From the NCBI GenBank assembly GCA_963665085.2, contig CAXXXS010000001.1, forward strand, positions 3,100,001 to 3,164,000: DNA of 64,000 nt. The letters are read 5' to 3'. Shown in pieces: positions 15,097 to 23,700 of the stretch. This stretch comes from G963665085 sp963665085 (GTDB lineage: Bacteria > Bacteroidota > Bacteroidia > Bacteroidales > JAAAOM01). A program made the translations under genes and the position numbers. The notes below the pieces were generated by a model, which saw only the letters and a program-made list of their open reading frames with translations, did not search any database and was not told the DNA's origin. Position 1 is the stretch's first letter; each line of letters begins with the position of its first letter.

Positions 15097-17976
15097 TCAA
15101 ATTGGTAATGAGAAATAAAAAGTAGTCCCTTCCTCTAGCGCTGAGTTTAACCAGATTTTACCACCCATTAGTTGAACAAGCTCTTTAACAATTGCAAGCC
15201 CCAAACCATTGCCTCCGTAAGCACGGGTAGATTCTTCCTCACCTTGTCTGAAACGATTAAAGATTATTTCAAGCTTATCTTCATGAATTCCTATTCCAGT
15301 ATCAGAAACGAAGAAAATAACTTGGTTTTTATTTATTTCATTTACCCCAAATTGAATTTCTCCTTCCGTTGTAAATTTTATTGCGTTGTCTAAAAGGTTT
15401 GTAAATATCTGTCTAAATCGAGTTTCATCATTTTCGAGAATAATTTGTTCGGTTGGATTTTTAAGAATAAGTTCTATTGTTTTATTACGATCCTTAATTT
15501 TGTGCAAAAAGAAACTGAGGAGCTCCGTAAGACAGGTGTTTATATTGAAAGAGTTTTTTAAAAGATGTAAATTGCCGCTTTCTAACGAAGAAATATCAAG
15601 TATATCATTTACAATTTGCATCAAAGTCTCTGAGCTTTTTCTAATAATAGTAGAATATTTTTGTTTCTGTTCCAGGGAAAAATCGCGTTGGCTTGTTAGG
15701 ATATCTGTAAATCCCATGATTCCATTTAGAGGGGTACGGATTTCATGGCTCATATTTGCAAGAAATGCAGATTTTAACCTATCTGCTTTTTCTGCTTTTT
15801 CTTTTTCTTCAATTATTTCTTGTTTGTAATTTAATTCATTTAAAAAAGCTTTTAATAGCGGCAGGATATATTGACAAAATTCTTCCAGATGGTTTTTGTC
15901 GCTAACAGTGAAATCGCTGGTTTTGTTGCCAAGTACAATTTGTCCGATGAGTTTGTCTTTATCTACAATGGCTACAGCTAGTGTGTTTTTTAGTTTAATA
16001 TGTCCAAAAGGTACTTGTAGGTTTTTGTTTTTAATAATACTCGTTTTCTTTTTTAAACTTTCACCCCAACTACCACCCCATTTCTCTTTAACAAAAATAA
16101 TGTCCTTTTCAGGCATTTCACATTTATCCCATATTTTGTAGGTCATAGAAGGACTAACTAAATCTCCCTTTTTATTGATATAACCAAATATTCCGTATTC
16201 GCATTTAAACAATTTTAATAGGGTTTCTAACACCTTATGGAAAACTAAACTACTATCCGTTGTTGCAAAAGCTTCGGCAATTTCAATTTCAGCTTTTAAT
16301 CTTTCCTCTGTCAATCTTTTTTCTGTGATATCCCCTGTTATTGCAAGAATAAAAGGTTCATTGTTAATTTTGATGATGCTGGCAGATAACACAGCAGTTC
16401 TTATGCCTCTATTTTTAGTGTTAAACAAAGCTTCGAAATTTTCTACTTTCCCTTGTTTTAGAAGTGCTTGAATAAAATTTTTTCTATCGCCAAGATTATA
16501 CCATATTTTATTGGCAAATGATTTTATTCCAATAACTTCTTTACGGGTGTATCCTGTTAGGTTTAAAAAACCTTCATTAACCTCTGTATAGGTTCCATCT
16601 GGTGTTGTAATACTTAGGGCATCTGGACTTGTCATAAAGGCAGCTTTAAATTTAGCTTCGTTTTCTAATGCTTTAATAGTTGCCTTTTTTAAAGAAATTT
16701 CTTCTTTTTTCTTTTCTGTTATATCGTCTAATGTTAATAAAATATTCCTTTCACCTTTGTTGGTAACAAGGTGTGTAGAAACTAATACAGTTAATTTCTC
16801 TTTTTTTGATTTAATTTGGATTGATGCTTCATTCCTTTTTAATGATTTTCCTGTATTCAGGGTATAATCAAAAGCTCTTTTGATAGAACAGTCAATACAG
16901 TTTTCACTAAAGCCACAACCTATAGAATTGTTATTAGCATTAATGCAATTAAAAACATCACCAATTCTTACCCCACCTGTTTTGTCTGATTCAATTAACC
17001 CTTTTTCTAAACCAGTCTTGTTCATTTGCAAAATTTTGGAATCTTCATCTAGCAATAACATTAAAGATGGTGTGCTGTTAAATATTGTCTGGAATAATTG
17101 TTCTTTTGCAGTAACAACATCCAGTGCCTCCTTAAGTTCTTGCTGTTTTGTTCTAAGTGCTTTGCTATATTTTATTCGTCTTGTTACATCATAAAATGTT
17201 ACGGCAAAAAAACCTTTTTTCGTTGAATAAGCAGCAATTTCAAAATATTTATCAAATTCTTGAGAATAATTAGTAAAATGGATAGGTACTCCTTCTAAGG
17301 CAACTTTACCATAGGTTTCAATCCAATATTTTTCAGTTTGTGGTAATATTTCCAATACTGTTTTGTTGATTAATTGAGATGCTTTTAATCCTGTTTGCCC
17401 TTCAAATTCAGGATTGCATCCTAGGAACCTATAGTCGCAGGGAATACCATCTTTGTCTAGAATAATCTCATGTAATGCAAAAGCAGAATTCATATTGTTA
17501 AATAATAATTCATACTTTTCTTTTTCCTGCGAGATCAACTCGTTTTTTTCTTTTAACTTTTCTATTGAGGAGAGATATTTCTCGTTTAATGATTCATATT
17601 CTTGGTTTATAGCTTTTTGTTCTTTTTCTTTTTTAACTAAATCGGTTACATCATGGAAAATCTCTACAAATTTAATTTGGTTGTCAGTGCCTTTTATTTG
17701 TTTACTGATAACTTTATAGAAGTGGTTGTTGTGTTCGATTAAAAAATTATTGTTTGTGTTTATTTCTCTGGAGAAACAATTTATCGGGCAATTTTTTACG
17801 GGCTTACTATTTTTACAAATTAAATCAAAACATCTTTTTTCTTTAAGAATTTCATTATTGATAGAAAAGATTTTTTTTCCATAATTATTAATATATTCGA
17901 TGGAATAATCCTTATTAATAACAAGAACTATTGTATCTATAGATTCATAGATGTCTGATAGAATATCGTTTTCCAT
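15097..17976 (-). CDS. Multi-PAS/GAF sensor histidine kinase
   Basis: The 959-residue soluble kinase contains a PAS domain (about 5-115), a coiled coil, a second PAS (about 155-270), a third PAS (about 295-425), a fourth PAS (about 440-560), a GAF-like domain (about 575-710), a HisKA domain with the phospho-acceptor in FLANMSHEIRTPLNGI, and a HATPase with DNAIKF, DTGIGI and GNGLGLAI. No membrane segment is seen, so it senses inside the cell. PAS 1 carries four cysteines (C49, C54, C63, C67), and PAS 3 has the cluster GCGFSENCIDCSIKRAF around residues 340-368. Such clusters suggest a metal, iron-sulfur or thiol redox sensor. No receiver is attached. The gene follows the FNR-like gene on the same strand after 15 bp and is probably co-transcribed. 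Confidence 0.88.
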   Translation of the reverse strand: MENDILSDIYESIDTIVLVINKDYSIEYINNYGKKIFSINNEILKEKRCFDLICKNSKPVKNCPINCFSREINTNNNFLIEHNNHFYKVISKQIKGTDNQIKFVEIFHDVTDLVKKEKEQKAINQEYESLNEKYLSSIEKLKEKNELISQEKEKYELLFNNMNSAFALHEIILDKDGIPCDYRFLGCNPEFEGQTGLKASQLINKTVLEILPQTEKYWIETYGKVALEGVPIHFTNYSQEFDKYFEIAAYSTKKGFFAVTFYDVTRRIKYSKALRTKQQELKEALDVVTAKEQLFQTIFNSTPSLMLLLDEDSKILQMNKTGLEKGLIESDKTGGVRIGDVFNCINANNNSIGCGFSENCIDCSIKRAFDYTLNTGKSLKRNEASIQIKSKKEKLTVLVSTHLVTNKGERNILLTLDDITEKKKEEISLKKATIKALENEAKFKAAFMTSPDALSITTPDGTYTEVNEGFLNLTGYTRKEVIGIKSFANKIWYNLGDRKNFIQALLKQGKVENFEALFNTKNRGIRTAVLSASIIKINNEPFILAITGDITEKRLTEERLKAEIEIAEAFATTDSSLVFHKVLETLLKLFKCEYGIFGYINKKGDLVSPSMTYKIWDKCEMPEKDIIFVKEKWGGSWGESLKKKTSIIKNKNLQVPFGHIKLKNTLAVAIVDKDKLIGQIVLGNKTSDFTVSDKNHLEEFCQYILPLLKAFLNELNYKQEIIEEKEKAEKADRLKSAFLANMSHEIRTPLNGIMGFTDILTSQRDFSLEQKQKYSTIIRKSSETLMQIVNDILDISSLESGNLHLLKNSFNINTCLTELLSFFLHKIKDRNKTIELILKNPTEQIILENDETRFRQIFTNLLDNAIKFTTEGEIQFGVNEINKNQVIFFVSDTGIGIHEDKLEIIFNRFRQGEEESTRAYGGNGLGLAIVKELVQLMGGKIWLNSALEEGTTFYFSLPI

Positions 17977-17991
17977 TCTTTTTTGTGAACT

Positions 17992-18684
17992 TTAACTAAT
18001 TGTACTCAACTTCTCAACTAACTCCGGCTTTAGAATGGTTATGTTATTTTTATTAATCCCGATAATTCTGTCATTCTTTAACTCCATTAAAATTTTATTT
18101 GTACTATCTATTGAGATTGATGCAAGTTCAGCAAGATCTTTTCTTGTTAAAATATTTAGTGTGTTTTTTTCAAATTCCCCGCTTGTAAGATATAAAAGTG
18201 CCGATGCAAGTTTTCCATGATTATTACGTGTACTTATTGTCGTTATTTTTGAATGCATGTAAATATAATCATTCGTATACCAATCAATCAAAAATCGATT
18301 GGCATTTATATTTCTATTTAATATCTCCAAAATTGTTTCTTTTCTTATGAGACATGTTTCGCAGTCTGTTATAGCTTCAACGGTATAAGGGTATATTTTG
18401 GTGTTTCCTAAAATGGGCAAGGCAATGTAGTTTTTACTTGCCACCAATTTGAGAATAGTGTTTTTTCCGTTTTTTCCTTCAAGAATTACTTTTAGGAGCC
18501 CTGATTTTAAATAGATTATTTGCGAGGTATAGCTTCCTTGTTTTAAAATAGTTTCTCCTGAAAGGTAAGTCATTTCACTTTTATTATCATCCAAAAATAG
18601 TATGTCTTCTTTGGTTAAGTATGAATCCATACATGAAAATTTACAATTCGTACAGGATGATATTTTGTCCAAACCTTTCATCAA
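17992..18684 (-). CDS. FNR-like Crp/Fnr family regulator with cluster-type cysteines
   Basis: The 230-residue protein has an N-terminal cysteine motif (C11, C14, C18 in SSCTNCKFSC), a cyclic-nucleotide-binding-like beta roll (about 30-115) with a second pair C108/C111, a long dimer helix and a C-terminal winged helix with ILTRKDLAELASISIDSTNK. The cysteine layout, three near the N-terminus and at least one around residue 110, is that of oxygen-sensing [4Fe-4S] FNR proteins. The recognition helix cannot be read precisely, but palindromes matching the FNR box occur at 36794 and 48044 in this window. It shares a transcription unit with the multi-PAS kinase. Confidence 0.88.
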   Translation of the reverse strand: MMKGLDKISSCTNCKFSCMDSYLTKEDILFLDDNKSEMTYLSGETILKQGSYTSQIIYLKSGLLKVILEGKNGKNTILKLVASKNYIALPILGNTKIYPYTVEAITDCETCLIRKETILEILNRNINANRFLIDWYTNDYIYMHSKITTISTRNNHGKLASALLYLTSGEFEKNTLNILTRKDLAELASISIDSTNKILMELKNDRIIGINKNNITILKPELVEKLSTIS

Positions 18685-18995
18685 TATAAGTTACAATTTT
18701 TTTTATTAATGGGACTATATTCCATCAAGAATACGCGAAAATTATAGATAGCTGATAGATTGTTTTTTGTATTGCCCAAAAGATTTTTTGTAAAAAAATT
18801 GAGAAATGCTTGTTAAAATATTTGGATTAAGGTGATGCATTTCATATTAGTGATGTTGATAAAGATTTGCCACTGTTATAAATTTATGTTTTCGATTGAA
18901 TATAAGTTATAGGAAACAATATTTTACCAAACAATATTTTAAGAATTAAAAATAAGATTGAATTCCTTCCAGATTTATTTTCATTAACTAAAAAA
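18685..18995. promoter_or_regulatory. Divergent intergenic region between FNR-like gene and chemoreceptor
   Basis: This 311-bp AT-rich region should hold the promoters of both the FNR/kinase unit (minus) and the chemoreceptor (plus). It includes ttgataaagatttg near 18857, whose left half matches an FNR half-site but whose right half does not. I see no convincing promoter consensus, no stable hairpin and no small gene. Confidence 0.25.
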
Positions 18996-21023
18996 ATGGG
19001 AAATATGAATTATAAAAATTTAAAATTAGGGGCAAAACTAGCAGTTGGTTTTGGAATATTAATTCTAATATCACTTTTATTAGGTGGGATAGCTGTATAT
19101 AACATGACTAAAATTACTACAGAGTCTGAATTTCTTGCAAATGAATATGTGCCAGAGGTTAAAATTGCGACAGATTTACGCGGGGCAGCCAATAGGGTTA
19201 TGTATGCAATGAGAGGTTATGGCTATACGGAGGAAGAAGATTTTTACAGTGAAGCTTTAAAAGAAATTAATCTTATAAATACCTCTATTTCAGAAGGAGA
19301 AGAGCTTAATAAGCAAGCCAAAAGGCTTGTTAAATTAGCAGGTGAACTTGAGGTTGCCAAAGAAAAAACAGAAACATACAAGGGATTGGTAGATCAAACT
19401 GTTACTGTAAATAAAGCATTGGCTGAAAATAGAATAGCAATGGATAATTCTGCTGCCCTTTATGTCGAAAACTGTAATAAATACCTTGAAGACCAGGATA
19501 ATACAATGCTTAAAGAGATTAGTTCTGGAGAAACAAGTTGGGAGCGGCTATCTAAAATTATGTTAATTACCGAGATAATTAATACAGGAAACCAGATACG
19601 GGTGGATAATTTTAAATCGCAGGCAAAACGCGATACTAAAATTTTTCAGGAGACCCTTAACGAATTCCCTGAGGTTTATAGATTAATTGAAGAGATAAGG
19701 GTTATAACGAAGACAAACGCTAATATGCGTGCATTAGAGGTGATTGAAGAAGAAGTTACTTCATATGAAAAATCAATGAAGGCATTTTTGGAAAACTGGA
19801 CAAAAAGAGAAGATTTGGCTCAAAAACGCGATGCTGCAGGAAAAGAATTAATTGCTGCTTGTGTTTCTACAGCGGATGCAGGTCTGTCCGGAACACAGAA
19901 CATAGCAGATGATACTATTAAAATTTTAAGGGCTTCTAATGCAACCATGATAATTGGTTTAATTATCGCTGTGTTAATTGGTATTTTAACTGCTGTATCT
20001 TTAACTAGAATAATAACAGGACCTATAATTAAAGGGGTCGCTTTTGCAAAACAATTATCAGAAGGAGATCTAACAGCAACCATCGAGGTTGATCAAAAAG
20101 ATGAAGTAGGTCAGTTGGCAGCTGCATTAACAAATATGGCAAGTAAACTTAGAGAAATTGTAGAGAATATTCTATCAGGGGCTGATAATATTGCCTCTGC
20201 AAGTCAGCAGATGTCAAGTACCTCGCAAGAGATGAGCCAGGGAGCAAGTGAACAGGCATCTTCTGTAGAGGAAGTATCCAGCAGTATGGAAGAAATGGCT
20301 TCAAATATTGAAAATAATACCGATAATGCACAACAAACAGAAAAGATAGCCATTAATGCAGCATCTGGAATTAAGGAAGGTAGCGAAGCAACAAATATTG
20401 CAGTAGAAGGAATGAAGAATATTGCAGAAAAGATTAGAATTGTAAACGATATAGCTTTTCAAACCAATATCCTGGCACTTAATGCTGCTGTTGAAGCTGC
20501 AAGAGCAGGGGAACATGGTAAAGGGTTTGCTGTTGTTGCAGCTGAAGTACGTAAGCTTGCAGAGAGAAGCAAGATAGCGGCAGACGAAATAGATGAATTA
20601 TCGAAAAATGGTGTCGATGTAGCCGAAAAGGCCGGGCGTAAACTTAATGAAATTGTACCGGATATCGAAAAAACAGCGCAACTTGTGCAGGAAATAGCTT
20701 CAGCAAGTATTGAACAAAACTCTGGGGCTGATCAAATTAACAATGCATTGCAACAATTAAATAATGTTACACAACAAAATGCTGCTGCAAGTGAAGAGTT
20801 GGCAACCAGTTCAGAAGAATTAGCAGGTCAGGCAGATCAGTTGAAAGAGAATATTATGTTTTTCAAAACAGGTCATTCTAGCATAAAATCACGGACTAGT
20901 TTTAAGAAACCAAAGGCAGCTTCGAAAATGAGTTACAGTTCAAAGCCCCTGTCAGACAAGGGAAAGAAGATAGAGTTGGAAACTATTGGAGAAATGAATG
21001 ACAATGAGTTTGAAAGTTTTTAA
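18996..21023 (+). CDS. Methyl-accepting chemotaxis protein
   Basis: The 675-residue receptor has transmembrane helix 1 (about 14-38), a long all-helical periplasmic part (about 39-315) resembling the helical bimodular type of sensor, transmembrane helix 2 (about 316-338), a HAMP domain (about 339-392, with GDLTATIEVDQKDEVGQL), and a signalling domain whose tip reads IAFQTNILALNAAVEAARAG. Methylation helices rich in E/Q/A/S flank the tip. No C-terminal CheR-binding pentapeptide is seen. The ligand is unknown. No cheA or cheW lies in the window, so it must join a distant chemotaxis array. A second ATG at 19005 is also possible as start. Its position next to a redox kinase and an FNR protein suggests a possible energy- or redox-related stimulus, but that is inference. 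Confidence 0.93.
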   Translation: MGNMNYKNLKLGAKLAVGFGILILISLLLGGIAVYNMTKITTESEFLANEYVPEVKIATDLRGAANRVMYAMRGYGYTEEEDFYSEALKEINLINTSISEGEELNKQAKRLVKLAGELEVAKEKTETYKGLVDQTVTVNKALAENRIAMDNSAALYVENCNKYLEDQDNTMLKEISSGETSWERLSKIMLITEIINTGNQIRVDNFKSQAKRDTKIFQETLNEFPEVYRLIEEIRVITKTNANMRALEVIEEEVTSYEKSMKAFLENWTKREDLAQKRDAAGKELIAACVSTADAGLSGTQNIADDTIKILRASNATMIIGLIIAVLIGILTAVSLTRIITGPIIKGVAFAKQLSEGDLTATIEVDQKDEVGQLAAALTNMASKLREIVENILSGADNIASASQQMSSTSQEMSQGASEQASSVEEVSSSMEEMASNIENNTDNAQQTEKIAINAASGIKEGSEATNIAVEGMKNIAEKIRIVNDIAFQTNILALNAAVEAARAGEHGKGFAVVAAEVRKLAERSKIAADEIDELSKNGVDVAEKAGRKLNEIVPDIEKTAQLVQEIASASIEQNSGADQINNALQQLNNVTQQNAAASEELATSSEELAGQADQLKENIMFFKTGHSSIKSRTSFKKPKAASKMSYSSKPLSDKGKKIELETIGEMNDNEFESF

Positions 21024-21099
21024 GTAGAATATTTTTGTTAAAAAACATTTCACTTAGCTACAAATTATTATATTTACATACTTTAATATTTAAAGTGTT

Positions 21100-21341
21100 T
21101 CTCCGAGTGTTAATGCCTGAAATATAGTATGGTGTTAATACCGATGGGATAAGTCGGAAACGGATTGTCCTCCCGATTTTCTTAAAACGAAATGACTAGG
21201 AAAGGAGTTAGTGCTTGAATTTGAAAAGTATGAACAGAAATAGATAAGCCTGAGATGCTGTCAATTCCTGTCTTACCTTAGATTTTTGGGACTATCCTCT
21301 TTCCTGATATTTATTATTAGGGTTAAGGTATGACAGGAGTT
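21100..21341 (+). promoter_or_regulatory. Structured leader upstream of the molybdenum cofactor operon
   Basis: The 443-bp gap before mobA holds a strong inverted repeat: arms at 21263-21280 and 21324-21341, 17 of 18 positions able to pair in RNA (one G-U, one U-U mismatch), with a 43-base loop. About 100 bases further upstream (21139-21180) is a second patch of possible structure, ccga...tcgg followed by a run containing gtcctcccg. Together these look like the 5' leader of an mRNA with switchable folding. It does not match the published Moco riboswitch pattern as far as I can judge. A regulatory role for molybdenum or cofactor level is inference from position. Confidence 0.4.
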
Positions 21342-21479
21342 TTATTTTATAGTTCGATATTATTTCTCGGTATCCTTTATTCGTTTATTGTTCATTTAGC
21401 GGCAAGTGGTTATCTTGCAAGAATGGCAATTTTTTATCTCGTGCCAGAGATAATGTTATTCATTCAATGGAACAGGTAA
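21330..21479 (+). CDS. Possible 49-residue membrane peptide overlapping mobA
   Basis: The frame starts with ATG at 21330, preceded by the weakly purine-rich ggttaagg, and ends at 21479, 13 bases into mobA. It encodes a mostly hydrophobic product starting MTGVLFYSSILFLGILYSFI and with a second hydrophobic part around MAIFYLVPEIMLFI. Stop-start overlap with mobA is what translational coupling would produce. However, the start codon lies in the right arm of the leader hairpin, and the frame is short, so it may be accidental. If it is translated, the hairpin would hide its start. Confidence 0.3.
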   Translation: MTGVLFYSSILFLGILYSFIVHLAASGYLARMAIFYLVPEIMLFIQWNR

Positions 21480-22036
21480 CAGGAATTATTATGGCGGGCG
21501 GCAAAAGTTCCAGGATGGGAGAAGATAAGGGACTGATGATTTACAAGGGAAATCCCATGATAAGTTATCCTCTATCTGTTTTACAGGGCATATGTGGCGA
21601 GATTATAATCAGCACAAACAATATTGAGTATAGCAGATTTGGATATCGATTGATAGACGATGCGATAAAGGGGATTGGTCCAATTGGAGGTTTATATTCA
21701 TCCTTGATGGCTTCGAAAAATGAATGGAATCTTGTTGTTGCTTGCGATATGCCTTTCGTTTCTGAAAGTTTTCTAAGGGAGCTTATTGCGTTTGAAAAAA
21801 AAGGATTTAATGCCTTAGTTCCTCAAAATACAAATAAACAATATGAAGCATTGTGTGCTTTATATTCAAAATCTTGTATTCCTATCATTGAAAATCAAAT
21901 AAAAAAAAAGGAATTTGGATTATATCAATTGTTAAATAAACTTCATGTCAACAAACTGAGTGTATCAATCGACAATCGTAATTTTATTAATTTGAATACA
22001 TTAAATGAATTCAGAGAAGCTGAAAGCGGAATATGA
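21467..22036 (+). CDS. mobA: Molybdenum cofactor guanylyltransferase MobA
   Basis: The 189-residue protein begins with the nucleotidyltransferase signature GIIMAGGKSSRMGEDKGL, followed by VACDMPFVSE, which contains the metal-binding Asp. Length and motif spacing fit MobA. MobA attaches GMP from GTP to molybdopterin to give the guanine dinucleotide form of the cofactor, which DMSO-reductase family enzymes use as bis-MGD. That fits the PsrA/PhsA-type oxidoreductase encoded 4 kb downstream. It is the first enzyme gene of a six-gene operon whose genes mostly overlap; the overlap with mobB is 32 bp. Confidence 0.93.
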   Translation: MEQVTGIIMAGGKSSRMGEDKGLMIYKGNPMISYPLSVLQGICGEIIISTNNIEYSRFGYRLIDDAIKGIGPIGGLYSSLMASKNEWNLVVACDMPFVSESFLRELIAFEKKGFNALVPQNTNKQYEALCALYSKSCIPIIENQIKKKEFGLYQLLNKLHVNKLSVSIDNRNFINLNTLNEFREAESGI

Positions 22037-22538
22037 TAATATAATTGTTGTCTCCGGTACGGGACGGAATACAGGGAAAACAACTTTTATTTGTAAACTA
22101 ATTGAAAAGTTTAATGAAAAGGGATGTATTGCAGTAAAAATTTCTTCTCACTTTCATAAGTTGCCGGATGATGTTGATTTTATTGCAGATAAAAAAAAAT
22201 ATCAAATAATTCAAGAGAAAACTGCTGGTACAAAAGATAGTCAGAAGATGCTGAAAGCTGGGGCACAAAAGGTTTACTATATTCAAGCAAAAGATGATTT
22301 TTTACCTGAAATTATAAAACAGATACACCTAAATAATAGTCAACCTTTTATTTTTGAATCGGGGGCTATTGCAAAATATTTACCAGGAGCGTTACATATT
22401 TGTGTTGCGGGCGACGATATTTATAAACCTTGCAGACAACCACATTTTACATTGAGAAAAGAGGATGAATCAATGGATGATTTCTTGGCGAACATACAAT
22501 TTGAGAACAATAAATTTATAGTCTATGTTAACACTTGA
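22005..22538 (+). CDS. mobB: Molybdopterin-guanine dinucleotide biosynthesis adaptor MobB-like GTPase
   Basis: The 177-residue protein has a P-loop VVSGTGRNTGKTTF near residue 17, in the form typical of the MobB family, and a VAGDDIYKPCRQPHF segment further on. MobB binds GTP and assists MobA, though it is dispensable in some organisms. The annotated start (22005) lies inside mobA. The segment after the P-loop is somewhat divergent from classical MobB (SSHFHKLPDDVDF), a form I take to be a Bacteroidota variant. The gene overlaps moeA by 14 bp. Confidence 0.82.
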   Translation: MNSEKLKAEYDNIIVVSGTGRNTGKTTFICKLIEKFNEKGCIAVKISSHFHKLPDDVDFIADKKKYQIIQEKTAGTKDSQKMLKAGAQKVYYIQAKDDFLPEIIKQIHLNNSQPFIFESGAIAKYLPGALHICVAGDDIYKPCRQPHFTLRKEDESMDDFLANIQFENNKFIVYVNT

Positions 22539-23700
22539 ACAATCTTTAGATAAGTATTTAATAAAAGTACTTTCGTTGGGCACAGAGAAAGTTGATATAA
22601 ATAAAGCAATAAACCGTATTTTAAGCGAAGATGTTTTTTCTGATGTTGATATGCCTCCCTTTAATAAATCAGCAATGGATGGTTATGCTTGTAGGCAGGA
22701 AGATATATCTAATGTGTTGACAATCCTTGAGACTATCCCTGCAGGAACATTTCCTTCTAAACGAATTGAAAAAAATCAATGCTCAAAAATTATGACAGGG
22801 GCTCCGGTACCCGAAGGTGCCAACTGTGTAATTATGATAGAGCAAACAGAGATGCTTTCTAACGATACAATAAAATTTATAAAAGAGAAGACAAATAAAA
22901 ATATATGTTATTTAGGGGAGGATATATCAAGAGGACAAAAAGTGTTACAAAAAGGGATACAGATTAAATCTGTTCATATTCCAACACTTGCATCTGTTGG
23001 ATATTCAGAAGTTCCGGTTTATAAATTGCCTAAAATTGGAATCCTGACAACAGGTTCGGAGTTGGTAGAACCAGCTGAACAACCAGGAAAAGCTAAGATA
23101 AGAAACAGTAATTCGTACCAGTTAATCGCGTTACTTTTAGATATGGGACTTCAGTCGAATTATTATGGAATAATAAAAGATGATGAAGAAAGTATTGAAC
23201 TCGCCACAAGAAAAGCAATTGAAGAGAACGATATTGTTTTACTTACTGGCGGTGTATCTGTAGGGGATTTTGATTTAGTCCCTTTTATCATTGAGAAAAT
23301 AGGGTTTGAAATACATTTTAGAGAGTTATCGATGAAACCCGGAAAACCTGTAATGTATGCTTCTCTTGGTTCAAAATTATGTTTTGCTTTGTCTGGAAAT
23401 CCTGTTTCCTCTTTTTTCCAGTTTGAATTGGTATGCAAGCCAATTATCTTTAAACAAATGGGATATGATTTCTTTAGCAAATCAATTGAGTTTGAAATGG
23501 GGGAAGACATAAAAAGAAAAAAGGCAGACAGACAAGGATTTTACCCGGTAGAATATGTCAACAGTAAACTCGTAAAGCCGGTCGATTTTCATGGTTCTGC
23601 GCATATACATGCTTTGAGTAATGCATTTGGGATAGTTTCACTTCCTGTTGGAGCTTTCGAAATAAAGAAGGGGGAAAAGGTTAATGTTAGACCAATATAA
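22525..23700 (+). CDS. moeA: Molybdopterin molybdenumtransferase MoeA
   Basis: The 391-residue protein shows the MoeA layout: the N-terminal PPFNKSAMDGYA, KIMTGAPVPEGANCVIMIEQ, then the MogA-like central domain with GILTTGSELV, LLTGGVSVGDFD and ALSGNPVSSF, and a beta-rich C-terminal domain from about residue 325. MoeA inserts molybdate into adenylated molybdopterin to give Moco. Length matches the family (about 390-410). It overlaps both neighbours (14 and 17 bp), which supports tight co-translation. Confidence 0.95.
   Translation: MLTLEQSLDKYLIKVLSLGTEKVDINKAINRILSEDVFSDVDMPPFNKSAMDGYACRQEDISNVLTILETIPAGTFPSKRIEKNQCSKIMTGAPVPEGANCVIMIEQTEMLSNDTIKFIKEKTNKNICYLGEDISRGQKVLQKGIQIKSVHIPTLASVGYSEVPVYKLPKIGILTTGSELVEPAEQPGKAKIRNSNSYQLIALLLDMGLQSNYYGIIKDDEESIELATRKAIEENDIVLLTGGVSVGDFDLVPFIIEKIGFEIHFRELSMKPGKPVMYASLGSKLCFALSGNPVSSFFQFELVCKPIIFKQMGYDFFSKSIEFEMGEDIKRKKADRQGFYPVEYVNSKLVKPVDFHGSAHIHALSNAFGIVSLPVGAFEIKKGEKVNVRPI

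Noticed and set aside
18857..18870. FNR-like half-site before the chemoreceptor
   Set aside because: Only the left half (ttgat) matches; the right half (atttg) does not match atcaa.
21100..21341. Leader as a copy of the known Moco riboswitch
   Set aside because: I could not fit the conserved sequence elements of that family by eye; it is kept only as an unassigned structured leader.
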